A stretch of DNA of 64,000 nt from Actinomycetota bacterium (GTDB lineage Bacteria; Actinomycetota; Acidimicrobiia; Actinomarinales; Actinomarinaceae): positions 1 to 64,000 of the forward strand of contig JAQCEB010000003.1 of the NCBI GenBank assembly GCA_027729925.1, given 5' to 3'. The translations under genes were made by a program, and so were the position numbers. Below, piece after piece: positions 50,127-58,708 of this stretch. The notes beneath the pieces are model-generated. The model made no database searches. It was not told the DNA's origin and was given only the letters and a program-made list of their open reading frames with translations. Each line of letters begins with the position of its first letter. The first letter of the stretch is position 1.

Positions 50127-52772
50127 ATGTATTTAAAATCATTAGATATTAATGGGTTCAAGTCTTTTGCTGAAAAGACTCACATTCTTCTTTCTGACAA
50201 AGTAAATGTAGTAGTTGGACCAAATGGTTCTGGAAAATCTAACGTTGTTGATGCAATATCTTGGGTTCTCGGAACTCAAAGTCCAGCAAGTTTAAGAACT
50301 AACAAAATGGAAGATGTTATATTTGCAGGAACAGAAAAATTATCACAAAAAGGTTTTGCAGAGGTCTATTTAAATTTCCAAGTTGACCCACAAAATTTTA
50401 ATGGTACAACGGAAATTTCTATAGGTAGAAAACTATTTAGAGACGGTACCTCAGAATATTTTATGAATGGATTAAATTGTAGATTGCTAGATATACAAGA
50501 GTTTCTAAGTGATATTGGAATTGGCAAACAACAGCACATAATTATATCTCAAGGACAAATCGCTGAAATATTAAATTCAAAACCTGAAGATCATAGAGTA
50601 ACAATTGAAGAGGCTTCTGGAATTCTTCCATTGCGAATAAAAAATGAAAAATCTTTAAAAAGAATTGAGTCTGGAGAAAAAGAAATAAAAAGAGCTAAAG
50701 ATGTTCTTAGAGAAATTAAAAAACAACTGAAGCCTTTACAAGATCAAGCAGAGCAAGCAAAACTTCATTCTGAAATTACTGACCAGTTAAAAGTTAAAAA
50801 TCTTACTTTGAATATTTTTAACTTTAAAAAATTAGAAGAAATATTACATAATTTATCAGATGAAGAAATCCAGATAAATAAAGAAATTTTTAGTTTAGAA
50901 AATAAAATTAACAATTTAAAAGTTGAAAAGAATAATTTAAATTCTGAACTGGGAGATGGAGTATCAATTGGTTCTATATTAAAGGACTCTTCCAATAAAT
51001 TTTTAAATATTTCTGAACAACTTAGATCTATTGCTCAGATAGCAAATGAACGAAAAGATAATCTTGAAAGAGATGAACTTAATAAAAATGATGAAATTTT
51101 AAACATAAATAAAAAAATTAATCAAAATAGTCAACAAATAAACTCACTTTCTAATCAACTAATTAGTAAAAAAAATGATTTAGTAGTTTTACAAAATTCA
51201 CACTCTGAGATGAAAAAATCGCTTGAAGATATAATTCAAAAATCTTCAGCTTCGATAGAAGTTAATGAAGCATTATTACAGAGTGAGATTAAAACTTTAA
51301 CTTCACAAATAAATGAACTAAATATTAATATTGAAAATTTCAGCAAAGAACTAATACACTGGAAGTCAGATTTTGAAATATCTATCAGCTTGTTAAATGA
51401 AGTTGAAAAAGATTTCCTAAAAAGTAATTCAAATAAATTAAATTTAGATAACTATTCATCGCATTCAAATAATATTTATAAAAGAGAAATTAACTCATCT
51501 AATGAAAAGTTAATGTTTTTTAAAGAAACAAATGAGAATAAAAACTTAGAACTTGAGAAAAAACTTAACTTATTAAATTCTATATCTGAAAAAGAAGAAT
51601 TTAAAGCAGATTTATTAAACCATAAAATTGATTTAGAAAATCAAATAAAAATCTTTGAACAAGAAATTTCAACTGTCTCAAATCAACTTGCTTCATCACA
51701 AGAAAGAATTAAAACTTTAATAGCTCAAAATGAAGAGTTTCTCATTGAAAAAAAACATTTATCAAGTTTTTCAAATGAAGATAACTTATTGCAATTACAA
51801 AATATTATTGATGCCACTAAAGAATTTATTTTATTTTCAAATAAAACTTCAGATACTTTAGAAATTAAATCTGATTATTTTGATGGTAAATATGGTAATT
51901 CAAATAAAAAAATTATTGAGATTGATACTCAAATTGAGCAGTTAACTAAACAAATATATTCTTTAAAAGATAAAAAAACTAACATCATTATCAATAAATC
52001 AGAGAAACAAAATAACAAACAAAGAATATTTGCAAATCTTTCTAATATTTTTAATTATGATTTAGAAAAAATTTCTAATTTTGACGTTACTAGTGTTGAA
52101 CAATATTCATTGGAAAATGAAATTAATTTACTAAATCAAAAATTAGATCAAATTGGTGTAGTTAATTATTTAGCAATGGAAGATTTTGAATCATTAAATT
52201 CTAGATATTTGGATATTAATAAAACTATAGAAGAACTTAATGAAGCAAAGCATGAACTACTTGAAAATATTAAAGATGTAGAAAAAGAAATAATTTTTAG
52301 GATTGAATCATCATTTAATTCTATTTCAGTACACTTTGAAGAAATATTTTCAACACTTTTTCCAGGTGGAAATGGCAAATTATCATTTACAGATAAAGAA
52401 GATATTTTAAACACAGGTATTGAAATTACTGTTCAACCTAGAGGTAAAAAAGTTAAAAAATTAAGTTTACTTTCTGGAGGTGAAAGGTCTTTAGCTGCAA
52501 TAGCTTTTTTATTTTCAATTTTTAAATCTTTTCCAAGTCCTTTTTATATTTTAGATGAAGTTGAAGCTGCTTTAGATGATGCAAACTTGCATAGAATGAT
52601 TAACTTATTAAATCATGTAAAAAGTGATGCTCAGTATATTATTGTGACTCATCAACAACAAACTATGCATGCTGGTGATGTTTTGTATGGAGTTACTATG
52701 GAACCTGGTTCAGGTTCAAGAATTTATACAAAAACTAAAGAGCAATTTGAAAATATTTTAAATAATGATTAA
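50127..52772 (+). CDS. smc: chromosome segregation protein SMC, short and without a recognisable hinge
   Basis: An SMC ATPase that compacts and segregates the chromosome. Head motifs are complete: Walker A GPNGSGKS (31-38), the ISQGQI-type Q region (140-145), GVVNYLAMEDFE (677-688) before the C-terminal head, signature LLSGGERS (781-788) and Walker B FYILDEVEAALDD (806-818). The length is 881 against about 1150-1200 for typical SMC. From about 175 to 680 there is only charged Asn/Glu/Lys/Ile coiled coil. I find no globular, glycine-rich hinge, which normally lies near the centre and dimerises the protein. A Ser/Asn-rich break (about 431-450) may mark the fold-back. The next gene overlaps by 8 bases. 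Confidence 0.88.
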   Translation: MYLKSLDINGFKSFAEKTHILLSDKVNVVVGPNGSGKSNVVDAISWVLGTQSPASLRTNKMEDVIFAGTEKLSQKGFAEVYLNFQVDPQNFNGTTEISIGRKLFRDGTSEYFMNGLNCRLLDIQEFLSDIGIGKQQHIIISQGQIAEILNSKPEDHRVTIEEASGILPLRIKNEKSLKRIESGEKEIKRAKDVLREIKKQLKPLQDQAEQAKLHSEITDQLKVKNLTLNIFNFKKLEEILHNLSDEEIQINKEIFSLENKINNLKVEKNNLNSELGDGVSIGSILKDSSNKFLNISEQLRSIAQIANERKDNLERDELNKNDEILNINKKINQNSQQINSLSNQLISKKNDLVVLQNSHSEMKKSLEDIIQKSSASIEVNEALLQSEIKTLTSQINELNINIENFSKELIHWKSDFEISISLLNEVEKDFLKSNSNKLNLDNYSSHSNNIYKREINSSNEKLMFFKETNENKNLELEKKLNLLNSISEKEEFKADLLNHKIDLENQIKIFEQEISTVSNQLASSQERIKTLIAQNEEFLIEKKHLSSFSNEDNLLQLQNIIDATKEFILFSNKTSDTLEIKSDYFDGKYGNSNKKIIEIDTQIEQLTKQIYSLKDKKTNIIINKSEKQNNKQRIFANLSNIFNYDLEKISNFDVTSVEQYSLENEINLLNQKLDQIGVVNYLAMEDFESLNSRYLDINKTIEELNEAKHELLENIKDVEKEIIFRIESSFNSISVHFEEIFSTLFPGGNGKLSFTDKEDILNTGIEITVQPRGKKVKKLSLLSGGERSLAAIAFLFSIFKSFPSPFYILDEVEAALDDANLHRMINLLNHVKSDAQYIIVTHQQQTMHAGDVLYGVTMEPGSGSRIYTKTKEQFENILNND

Positions 52773-53148
52773 TAATGAACTCGCAGATTTAGCAAGAGAA
52801 GTTGCAAAAAAAGCTTATGCACCGTATTCAAATTTTAGAGTTGGTGCGGCACTTGTAACTGATTCGGGAAATATATATACAGGTTGTAATATAGAAAACG
52901 CTTCTTACCCTGCAACAGTTTGTGCTGAAGATGTAGCAGTCGTGAAAGCAATATCTGAGGGTGAAAAGAAAATTGATACCATTGCTGTTGCTTGTATTGA
53001 TGCAAAATCTGATACAGCTCTTTTTCCTTGTGGGATTTCAAGACAAAGATTAGCTGAATTTGATACTAAAACTGTTTTGGTAGTGAGTGAATCAGATTTT
53101 GTAGAATATAAATTTGAAGAAATTCTACCTTTTAACTTTAAATTTTAA
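52765..53148 (+). CDS. cdd: cytidine deaminase with an altered zinc site
   Basis: Cdd converts cytidine and deoxycytidine to uridine forms in pyrimidine salvage. The 127-residue length, YAPYSNFRVGAAL, TGCNIENASYP, and the catalytic CAE (C53, E55) are normal for the tetrameric type. Two residues differ. The Arg usual after the Glu is Asp56, and the PCGxC motif reads P-C89-G-I-S92, so the third zinc-ligand cysteine is Ser. Activity is therefore uncertain. Nucleoside salvage genes (punA, deoB, upp) lie nearby on the other strand, supporting a role in that pathway. Confidence 0.82.
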   Translation: MINNELADLAREVAKKAYAPYSNFRVGAALVTDSGNIYTGCNIENASYPATVCAEDVAVVKAISEGEKKIDTIAVACIDAKSDTALFPCGISRQRLAEFDTKTVLVVSESDFVEYKFEEILPFNFKF

Positions 53149-54062
53149 ATACTTTCAATCAATTTCGGTAAGATATTAAGTGTATCTCCAACAATACCAA
53201 GATCAGAAATTTGGAAAATTGGAGCTTCTTCATCTTTATTTATAGCAATTATAAATTTGGAATCTTTCATGCCAACTTGATGTTGTGTAGCGCCAGAGAT
53301 ACCACATGCAATATATAAATCTGGTTTAACTGTTTTACCTGTTTGACCTACTTGTTGCGAGTAAGGCATCCATCCAGCATCAACTATAGCTCTAGTTCCA
53401 CCAACTGCTGCATTAAGTTTTGATGCAAGTTCATTAATAATACTTAAGTTTGATACATCAACCATACCCCTACCAGCTGAAACTACAACTTTCGAATCTT
53501 CTAGTTGAGGACCTTTTTTTTCTTCCTTGTGAATATCATAAATTTTTGTAATTCCGTCTTCTACGTCTATAGAAATGTAATTTGAGTTTAATTCAATATC
53601 TACCGCTTCAAAAGATTTTGGCCGAATAAGTAAAAATGAAACTTCTGAATCAACTTCAGTTTTATAAAGTTGATTGCCTCCATTTATAGAATTTACTGTT
53701 TGTACTTTATGATTTTCTATTGAAAAATCTATAACATTTGACACGGGACTTGAATTAAAATCAACAGAAAGAAATGAGATTATATCTCTACATTGATAAG
53801 TTGAAGACGCTAAGACTAAATTTACCTGTTCATTTTGTATGATGTTATTTATGTAATCTGCGACTTTATTGTATTGAAGTGAGTTTGAAGATCTTTTTAA
53901 ATAAGTTTGTTTAAAAGAGTCTGAACCAATAGTAGGTACATCATCAACACCAACCGTAACTAATTGAAACTCTATATTAAGATTTCTAACTTTAGAAATA
54001 ATTTCTAACGAACCTAAACCTAATTTCCCATCGATTACTTCTGAAATAATAAGAGCTTTCAT
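53145..54062 (-). CDS. etfA: electron transfer flavoprotein alpha subunit
   Basis: EtfA binds FAD and, with EtfB, carries electrons from acyl-CoA dehydrogenases to the respiratory chain. In 305 residues, the C-terminal FAD domain is clear: VSAGRGM, TRAIVDAGWMPYSQQVGQTG, YIACGISGATQHQVGM and INKDEEAPIFQISDLGIVGD. The N-terminal domain pairs with EtfB. It overlaps etfB by 4 bases. The acyl-CoA dehydrogenase genes of the window are its presumed electron donors. Confidence 0.93.
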   Translation of the reverse strand: MKALIISEVIDGKLGLGSLEIISKVRNLNIEFQLVTVGVDDVPTIGSDSFKQTYLKRSSNSLQYNKVADYINNIIQNEQVNLVLASSTYQCRDIISFLSVDFNSSPVSNVIDFSIENHKVQTVNSINGGNQLYKTEVDSEVSFLLIRPKSFEAVDIELNSNYISIDVEDGITKIYDIHKEEKKGPQLEDSKVVVSAGRGMVDVSNLSIINELASKLNAAVGGTRAIVDAGWMPYSQQVGQTGKTVKPDLYIACGISGATQHQVGMKDSKFIIAINKDEEAPIFQISDLGIVGDTLNILPKLIESI

Positions 54063-54811
54063 AATATTTTTAATTCTTTAAGTTTTTCAATAATAAATTT
54101 ATGTGCTTCACCGTCATCTATTACTTTTTGTCCATTCTTAGAAGATTCAACTTCTTCTATATCGATAAATTTTAGATTATTTTTAGCTGTTAAATTTAAG
54201 TTGTTTAATGGTATTTCTTGAATTGATTTTGATTTTGCTGCCATTATATCCTTAAAATTTGGATACCTAGGTTCTACGCCGCCTGCAGTGACAGAAATAA
54301 CACATTTATCTGGCATATCAACTTTTTCTGAACCTTCTATAGTTTGTCTAGTTAAAATAACTTTTTCTGAATTTACCTCTACAGCTTTTACATAAGAAAT
54401 ACAATCCAAGTTCAAATATCTTGAAATTTGTTGTGGAACTGTTCCGGAATAACCATCTGTTGACTCTGTACCTAAAATAATTAAATCAGCTTCAGATAGT
54501 TTAGCTAGTTCACTTAAAACATTAGATGTAGTTAATGAATTTGCTCCTGAAAGATTTTCATCGGATACTATCATCGCTTTATCTGCACCCATTTGAAGTG
54601 CTTGCTGTACACCTTTTAAAGTACCTTTAGGACCCATAGATAAAATTGTTACTTCAGCATCAAATTTTTCTTTGAGTTGAAGTGCTAACTCAATACCATA
54701 TCTATCAGTATCATCCAGAACTTGTTCTTCTGGTCTTTTTATATGTCCTTTTTCATAAGAAATTTCAATAGCTGGATCAGGAATTTGTTTAGCACAAACA
54801 GCAATTTTCAT
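54059..54811 (-). CDS. etfB: electron transfer flavoprotein beta subunit
   Basis: The AMP-binding partner of EtfA, 250 residues. The family signature appears as AVCAKQIPDP at the N-terminus, LDDTDRYGIELALQL, ILSMGPKGTLKGVQQALQMGADKA, and GTESTDGYSGTVPQQISRYL. The C-terminal about 40 residues reach over the alpha subunit as in other ETF. It is the first gene of a two-gene unit starting 22 bases downstream of the purine phosphorylase gene's stop. Confidence 0.93.
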   Translation of the reverse strand: MKIAVCAKQIPDPAIEISYEKGHIKRPEEQVLDDTDRYGIELALQLKEKFDAEVTILSMGPKGTLKGVQQALQMGADKAMIVSDENLSGANSLTTSNVLSELAKLSEADLIILGTESTDGYSGTVPQQISRYLNLDCISYVKAVEVNSEKVILTRQTIEGSEKVDMPDKCVISVTAGGVEPRYPNFKDIMAAKSKSIQEIPLNNLNLTAKNNLKFIDIEEVESSKNGQKVIDDGEAHKFIIEKLKELKIL

Positions 54812-54833
54812 ATTGATATTGTAATTTAACTAA

Positions 54834-55658
54834 TTATTTATCAGTATTTATAGCTATTAAAAATTCTTTCATGAAGCTTTGTAATTTTAATTTTGAATTA
54901 TTTGCAATCTCAATTACTTCATTATGATCTAGTGGATTCTTACTTATACCAGCTGCAAGATTTGTGACTAATGAAAATGCTGCAACTTCCATTCCGCAAT
55001 GTTTAGCAACAATTGCTTCTGGAACAGTTGACATTCCAACAAGATCTGCACCAATATTTTTAGCAAACTGTACCTCAGCAGGTGTTTCATAAGAAGGTCC
55101 TGTGAACCACGCATAAACTCCAGTTTTAAATTCAAAAGTATTTTCTGAAACTTTCTTTGCTATATTTAAAAAATATTTTGAATACACTTCTGACATATCT
55201 GGAAATCGTGGACCAAATTCTTCTAAATTTTTACCTATTAATGGATTGTTGCCAGTGAGGTTTATGTGGTCGTTAATTGCTACTATGTCACCTGGAACAT
55301 AATTATCTGCTATACCGCCAGCTGCATTTGTTAGAACTATTTTTTTAACTCCGAGTAAACTGAAAACTCGAATAGGTAAAACAAGTTCATGAATTGGATA
55401 CCCTTCGTAATAATGGGCTCTTCCAGATAAAATTCCAGTTATTTGATTATTGATTTTAACGAATGATAATTTTCCAGAATGACCTTCTATTGATGGTTTG
55501 AGAAAATGAGGAACTTCTGAGTAATTTATTTGTGCAATATGATCGTAATTATCCTCAAAACCACTCATACCAGAACCAAGAACGATTAATGACTCTACTT
55601 TATTTGAATGTATTATTTTTTCAATATGTGATTTCGCTTCTAAAATTTTATTTTTCAT
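54834..55658 (-). CDS. punA: purine-nucleoside phosphorylase (trimeric type)
   Basis: This enzyme splits guanosine or inosine with phosphate to the base and ribose-1-phosphate. The 274-residue protein has LIVLGSGMSGF, GHSGKLSF, the phosphate-binding GRAHYYEGYPIHELVLPIRVF, TNAAGGI, GPSYETPAEV and VGMSTVPEAIVAKH. SLVTNLAAG holds the purine-binding Asn. All fit the class II trimeric enzyme. It lies downstream of deoB in the upp-deoB-punA salvage operon, and deoB processes its ribose-1-phosphate product. Confidence 0.92.
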   Translation of the reverse strand: MKNKILEAKSHIEKIIHSNKVESLIVLGSGMSGFEDNYDHIAQINYSEVPHFLKPSIEGHSGKLSFVKINNQITGILSGRAHYYEGYPIHELVLPIRVFSLLGVKKIVLTNAAGGIADNYVPGDIVAINDHINLTGNNPLIGKNLEEFGPRFPDMSEVYSKYFLNIAKKVSENTFEFKTGVYAWFTGPSYETPAEVQFAKNIGADLVGMSTVPEAIVAKHCGMEVAAFSLVTNLAAGISKNPLDHNEVIEIANNSKLKLQSFMKEFLIAINTDK

Positions 55659-55671
55659 AAATAAATATTAC

Positions 55672-56823
55672 TTAAATATCTTTTAAAAAGCTTTCTCCAG
55701 GTAACTGATTTTTTATATTGAAATAATCAGCAATAGTTTTACCAATATTATAAAAACCGGTCAAGTCACCTAGGTATGTCTTTTTTGAATTTTTTTTGTA
55801 AGCAATTAGAGGAACGTATTCTCTTGAATGATCAGTGTTACCATCAGTTGGATCAGTTCCATGATCTCCTGAAATAATTAATAAATCATCATTTTCTAGG
55901 CTCTCAATAATTTTTTTAAGGTATTTATCAATAATTTTCAAGCCTTCATAATATCCAGATGGATCTTCTCTATGACCATAAAGCATATCTAAATCAACTA
56001 AATTTACAAAAATAAACTGATTATCACCATTTTTAATTTCATTAAACAAGATTTTCAAACCATGCTCATCTCCCTCTGTGTGAATATGATTGGTCAGAAA
56101 TTCCGTTCCAAATAAATCCATAATTTTACCGATTCCATATGTAGAAAAATTATTTTCATGTAATAATTTTAAAATTGTGTCTCCGGGGGGCTGTATCCCA
56201 AAATCTTTTCTGTCATAAGTTCTAGTAAAATTATGTAAATTTCCTATAAAAGGTCGGGCGATAACTCTACCTATATTGTATTCATCGCAATACTTTCTTG
56301 CGATTGAGCAAATTGCATAAAGATCTTCAATACTACATATTTCATTATGAGCAGCAATTTGAAAAACTGAATCTCCTGATGTATAAAGAATCAAATCTCC
56401 AGTTTGTAAGTGGTGTTCACCAAGCTCTTCTAGAATTTCTGTTCCTGAAGCATGCTTGTTACCAATAAATTTACAATTTGCTTCTTTTTCGATTGTGTCA
56501 ATTAATTCTGTTGGAAAACCATTTGGGAAAATACCGAATTCTTTTTCAGTTACTAAACCTCCAATCTCCCAATGACCAGTAGTAGAATCATTACCTTTTG
56601 AGACTTCTGAGAGCCTTCCAACTGTAGAGTTAAAAGTATTTTTCATCCCTTTTACATTTGTGATTTTACCAAATCCAAGAAATTCAAATGTTGGTAAATA
56701 GATACCGTTATTTGCAATAGCAACATTTCCTAGTGTGTTTGTACCTAAGTTGTTATATTCTTGAGCATCAGGTGCTTCACCAACACCAAGAGAGTCAATT
56801 ATTAAAAGTATGCACCTTTTCAT
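55672..56823 (-). CDS. deoB: phosphopentomutase
   Basis: DeoB interconverts ribose- or deoxyribose-1-phosphate with the 5-phosphate, using a metal-dependent alkaline-phosphatase-like fold. The 383 residues begin LIIDSLGVGEAPDA with a metal-binding Asp, then GNDSTTGHWEI, carrying the catalytic Thr, and end with ISGDHGTDPT and TDHSREYVPL metal sites. A pair of overlapping stop/start bases (TAATG) couples it to upp. It feeds the products of the purine phosphorylase into central metabolism. Confidence 0.93.
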   Translation of the reverse strand: MKRCILLIIDSLGVGEAPDAQEYNNLGTNTLGNVAIANNGIYLPTFEFLGFGKITNVKGMKNTFNSTVGRLSEVSKGNDSTTGHWEIGGLVTEKEFGIFPNGFPTELIDTIEKEANCKFIGNKHASGTEILEELGEHHLQTGDLILYTSGDSVFQIAAHNEICSIEDLYAICSIARKYCDEYNIGRVIARPFIGNLHNFTRTYDRKDFGIQPPGDTILKLLHENNFSTYGIGKIMDLFGTEFLTNHIHTEGDEHGLKILFNEIKNGDNQFIFVNLVDLDMLYGHREDPSGYYEGLKIIDKYLKKIIESLENDDLLIISGDHGTDPTDGNTDHSREYVPLIAYKKNSKKTYLGDLTGFYNIGKTIADYFNIKNQLPGESFLKDI

Positions 56824-57443
56824 TAAACGGTACCAAAAAGTCTATCTCCCATGTCACCAAGTCCTGGGACTATGTACCAATTTTCATTTAATTTTTCATC
56901 AATACTTGCAGTAATTAAAGTAATGTCTGGATGTTTTTCTTTTAATTTATTTATTCCTTCAGGTGCACAAATTACAGTTAATGCAAAAATATTTTTTGGG
57001 TGATACTCTTTAACTTTATCTATTGCAAACGATAAAGATCCACCTGTAGCTAGCATTGGTTCCAGAATAAATACATTTTTATTTTTAAGTTCAGGTAAGT
57101 TTTCATAGTAATACTCAGGATTTGCTGTTTCTTCATTTCTTTGAACACCAATATAACCAAAAGAGGTATTCGGCAAAAGTTCTTTAATTCCATCAGCTAG
57201 GCCTAAACCAGCCCTGAGAACTGCTACTGCAACATTTTCATTTTCAATTTCATATCCAATTGTTTTAGTTAGCGGTGTTTCAATTTCTATATCTTTTAGA
57301 GAGATGTTTTTTGATGCTTCAAGGAAAAGAATATAAGATAATTTTGAAGAATAGTTTCTAAATGCTTCAAAGTTAGTATTTTTATTTCTTAAAATTGTTA
57401 AATAATGATCTTTAAGAGGATGTGATACTTCAATAACTTCCAT
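56823..57443 (-). CDS. upp: uracil phosphoribosyltransferase
   Basis: Upp combines uracil with PRPP to give UMP. The 206 residues contain VAVLRAGLGLADGI, VQRNEETANPEYYYENLP and the PRPP loop LEPMLATGGSLSFAIDKV, where Glu and Met differ slightly from the usual LDPMLATGGS (Asp to Glu). The C-terminal WYIVPGLGDMGDRLFGT matches the uracil-binding loop. It opens the salvage operon on the minus strand. The promoter region is shared with the divergent rpsP. Confidence 0.92.
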   Translation of the reverse strand: MEVIEVSHPLKDHYLTILRNKNTNFEAFRNYSSKLSYILFLEASKNISLKDIEIETPLTKTIGYEIENENVAVAVLRAGLGLADGIKELLPNTSFGYIGVQRNEETANPEYYYENLPELKNKNVFILEPMLATGGSLSFAIDKVKEYHPKNIFALTVICAPEGINKLKEKHPDITLITASIDEKLNENWYIVPGLGDMGDRLFGTV

Positions 57444-57537
57444 CTAAAACAGATTACCAAAACATTATTTCTTTAGTAGTTATTTTTTACAAGAAGTTAA
57501 TCTAATTTATGTACGTTTTAGATTTTACTTAAACTAA

Positions 57538-57543
57538 TATAAT
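57538..57543 (+). promoter_or_regulatory. -10 promoter element of the rpsP operon
   Basis: TATAAT lies 27 bases before the rpsP ATG, followed by the ribosome-binding site AAGGAT. A weak -35-like GTTTTA is spaced 17 bases upstream. This would drive rpsP, khpA and rimM. It lies in the 127-base gap between divergent upp and rpsP, where no other gene was found. Confidence 0.55.
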
Positions 57544-57570
57544 GTACTGCAATTTAAATAAAGGATATTA

Positions 57571-57975
57571 ATGTCTGTAAAAATTAGACTGGCACAAAGA
57601 GGAAAAAAGAAAACTAGAACCTATAGAGTTGTAGTTGCAGACTCTCGTTCACCAAGGGATGGAAGATTTATTGAAGATTTAGGGTTTTATGATCCCCATC
57701 AAAACCCATCAACAGTTGAAATAGATGTTGATAAAGCTGTTTCATGGCTAGATAAAGGTGCACAACCTTCTGAAAGAGCACAAAAACTTCTTGAAATTTC
57801 TGGAGCATGGGCCCAATGGCGTTCTTCTAAAGGTGAGGTTGTTTCAATACCTAAACCTCCTGCGGATAAGATTAAAAGTAGTTCTAAAGCTCAAATAAAA
57901 AAACAAGAAGCATCTGCTACAAATGAAGAAAACGCAGCATCTGATGCTGAAGTTGTTACTAAAGAAGAGGAATAA
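57571..57975 (+). CDS. rpsP: 30S ribosomal protein S16
   Basis: S16, a small-subunit protein, in 134 residues. The core VKIRLAQRGKKKTRTYRVVVADSRSPRDGRFIEDLGFYDP-type region (read in short pieces) and DKAVSWLDKGAQPSERA are diagnostic. The C-terminal about 45 residues (Lys/Ala/Glu-rich, KSSSKAQIKKQEASATNEE) are an extension typical of actinobacteria. It begins the rpsP-khpA-rimM operon. The ATG has AAGGAT upstream. Confidence 0.94.
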   Translation: MSVKIRLAQRGKKKTRTYRVVVADSRSPRDGRFIEDLGFYDPHQNPSTVEIDVDKAVSWLDKGAQPSERAQKLLEISGAWAQWRSSKGEVVSIPKPPADKIKSSSKAQIKKQEASATNEENAASDAEVVTKEEE

Positions 57976-58227
57976 ATGTCATCTGAATCTATTGTAAAAA
58001 ATGTAGTTGAATATATTGTTAGTCAGATTGTTGAAGACAAGAAATCTGTAAACGTAACCGTTGCAGCTTCAGATGATGAAAAAGTAACCATAGAAGTAAG
58101 AACTTCCTCTGATGATATGGGTAGAGTCATTGGAAAAAGAGGTAGGGTAGCAAGGGCAATAAGAACTGTAGCTCAAGCTGCTGCAGATGAAGAAGGTCTA
58201 CAATCTACAGTTGAATTTATTGACTGA
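57976..58227 (+). CDS. khpA: KhpA RNA-binding KH-domain protein
   Basis: An 83-residue single KH domain beginning at the ATG right after rpsP. The RNA-binding GxxG loop is in RVIGKRGRVARAIRTVAQAA. KhpA proteins bind RNA and, with KhpB, influence cell division and translation in Gram-positive bacteria. The gene lies in the conserved rpsP-khpA-rimM order, and rimM overlaps its end by 8 bases. Confidence 0.9.
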   Translation: MSSESIVKNVVEYIVSQIVEDKKSVNVTVAASDDEKVTIEVRTSSDDMGRVIGKRGRVARAIRTVAQAAADEEGLQSTVEFID

Positions 58228-58708
58228 AACGTATTTAGTTGCAAAATTAGGTAAACCTCATTCTTTATATGGGTATCAATATATTAAATTCGATTCATTT
58301 TTTAAAAATTTAAATTTAAAAGCTATTGAACTTATTATTGATGATGAAATCTATATCGTCGAAGATTTTAAAAAACATTTAAAAGATAGAAATTTAATAA
58401 AATTTAATAAAATTAAAAACATAAATGAAGTAGAACTTTTAAGAAATCATAATGTGTATATCTCGAAAAAATATTGCAATACATTATTAAATAAAGATAA
58501 ATTACCTTGGCCGGGATATTTTATAAAATCAATAATAAATAAAAGCGGACAAAAATTACTTAATTATTCTATTTATAATAATTTAATATTTTGTAGGGTT
58601 GAAGGCTTTAATGAATTTGAGATTCCTTATAACAAAGATTTTTTCAATTACAAAAATGATATTTTAAGTTTAAATGAAAATAAATTAACTATTAATCCAG
58701 CTAAATAA
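58220..58708 (+). CDS. rimM: ribosome maturation factor RimM
   Basis: RimM helps process 16S rRNA at the 30S head, near S19. The protein of about 162 residues begins LVAKLGKPHSLYGYQYIKF, the typical start of the beta-barrel N-terminal domain, and is otherwise quite divergent and very rich in Asn, Ile and Lys. The C-terminal PRC-barrel part is recognisable only by position. TTG at 58220, overlapping the khpA stop by 8 bases, is preferred to an ATG at 58187 in the khpA gene. The usual downstream trmD and rplS are absent. Confidence 0.78.
   Translation: MTETYLVAKLGKPHSLYGYQYIKFDSFFKNLNLKAIELIIDDEIYIVEDFKKHLKDRNLIKFNKIKNINEVELLRNHNVYISKKYCNTLLNKDKLPWPGYFIKSIINKSGQKLLNYSIYNNLIFCRVEGFNEFEIPYNKDFFNYKNDILSLNENKLTINPAK

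Noticed and set aside
50765..50995. Open frame on the minus strand within smc
   Set aside because: It lies wholly inside the SMC coding region in antisense and shows no recognisable family, so it is a shadow frame.
50127..52772. Frameshift or truncation as the cause of the short SMC
   Set aside because: The frame is continuous from the N-terminal to the C-terminal head motifs, and the end overlaps cdd as expected for an intact operon, so the short length is real unless the assembly dropped bases.
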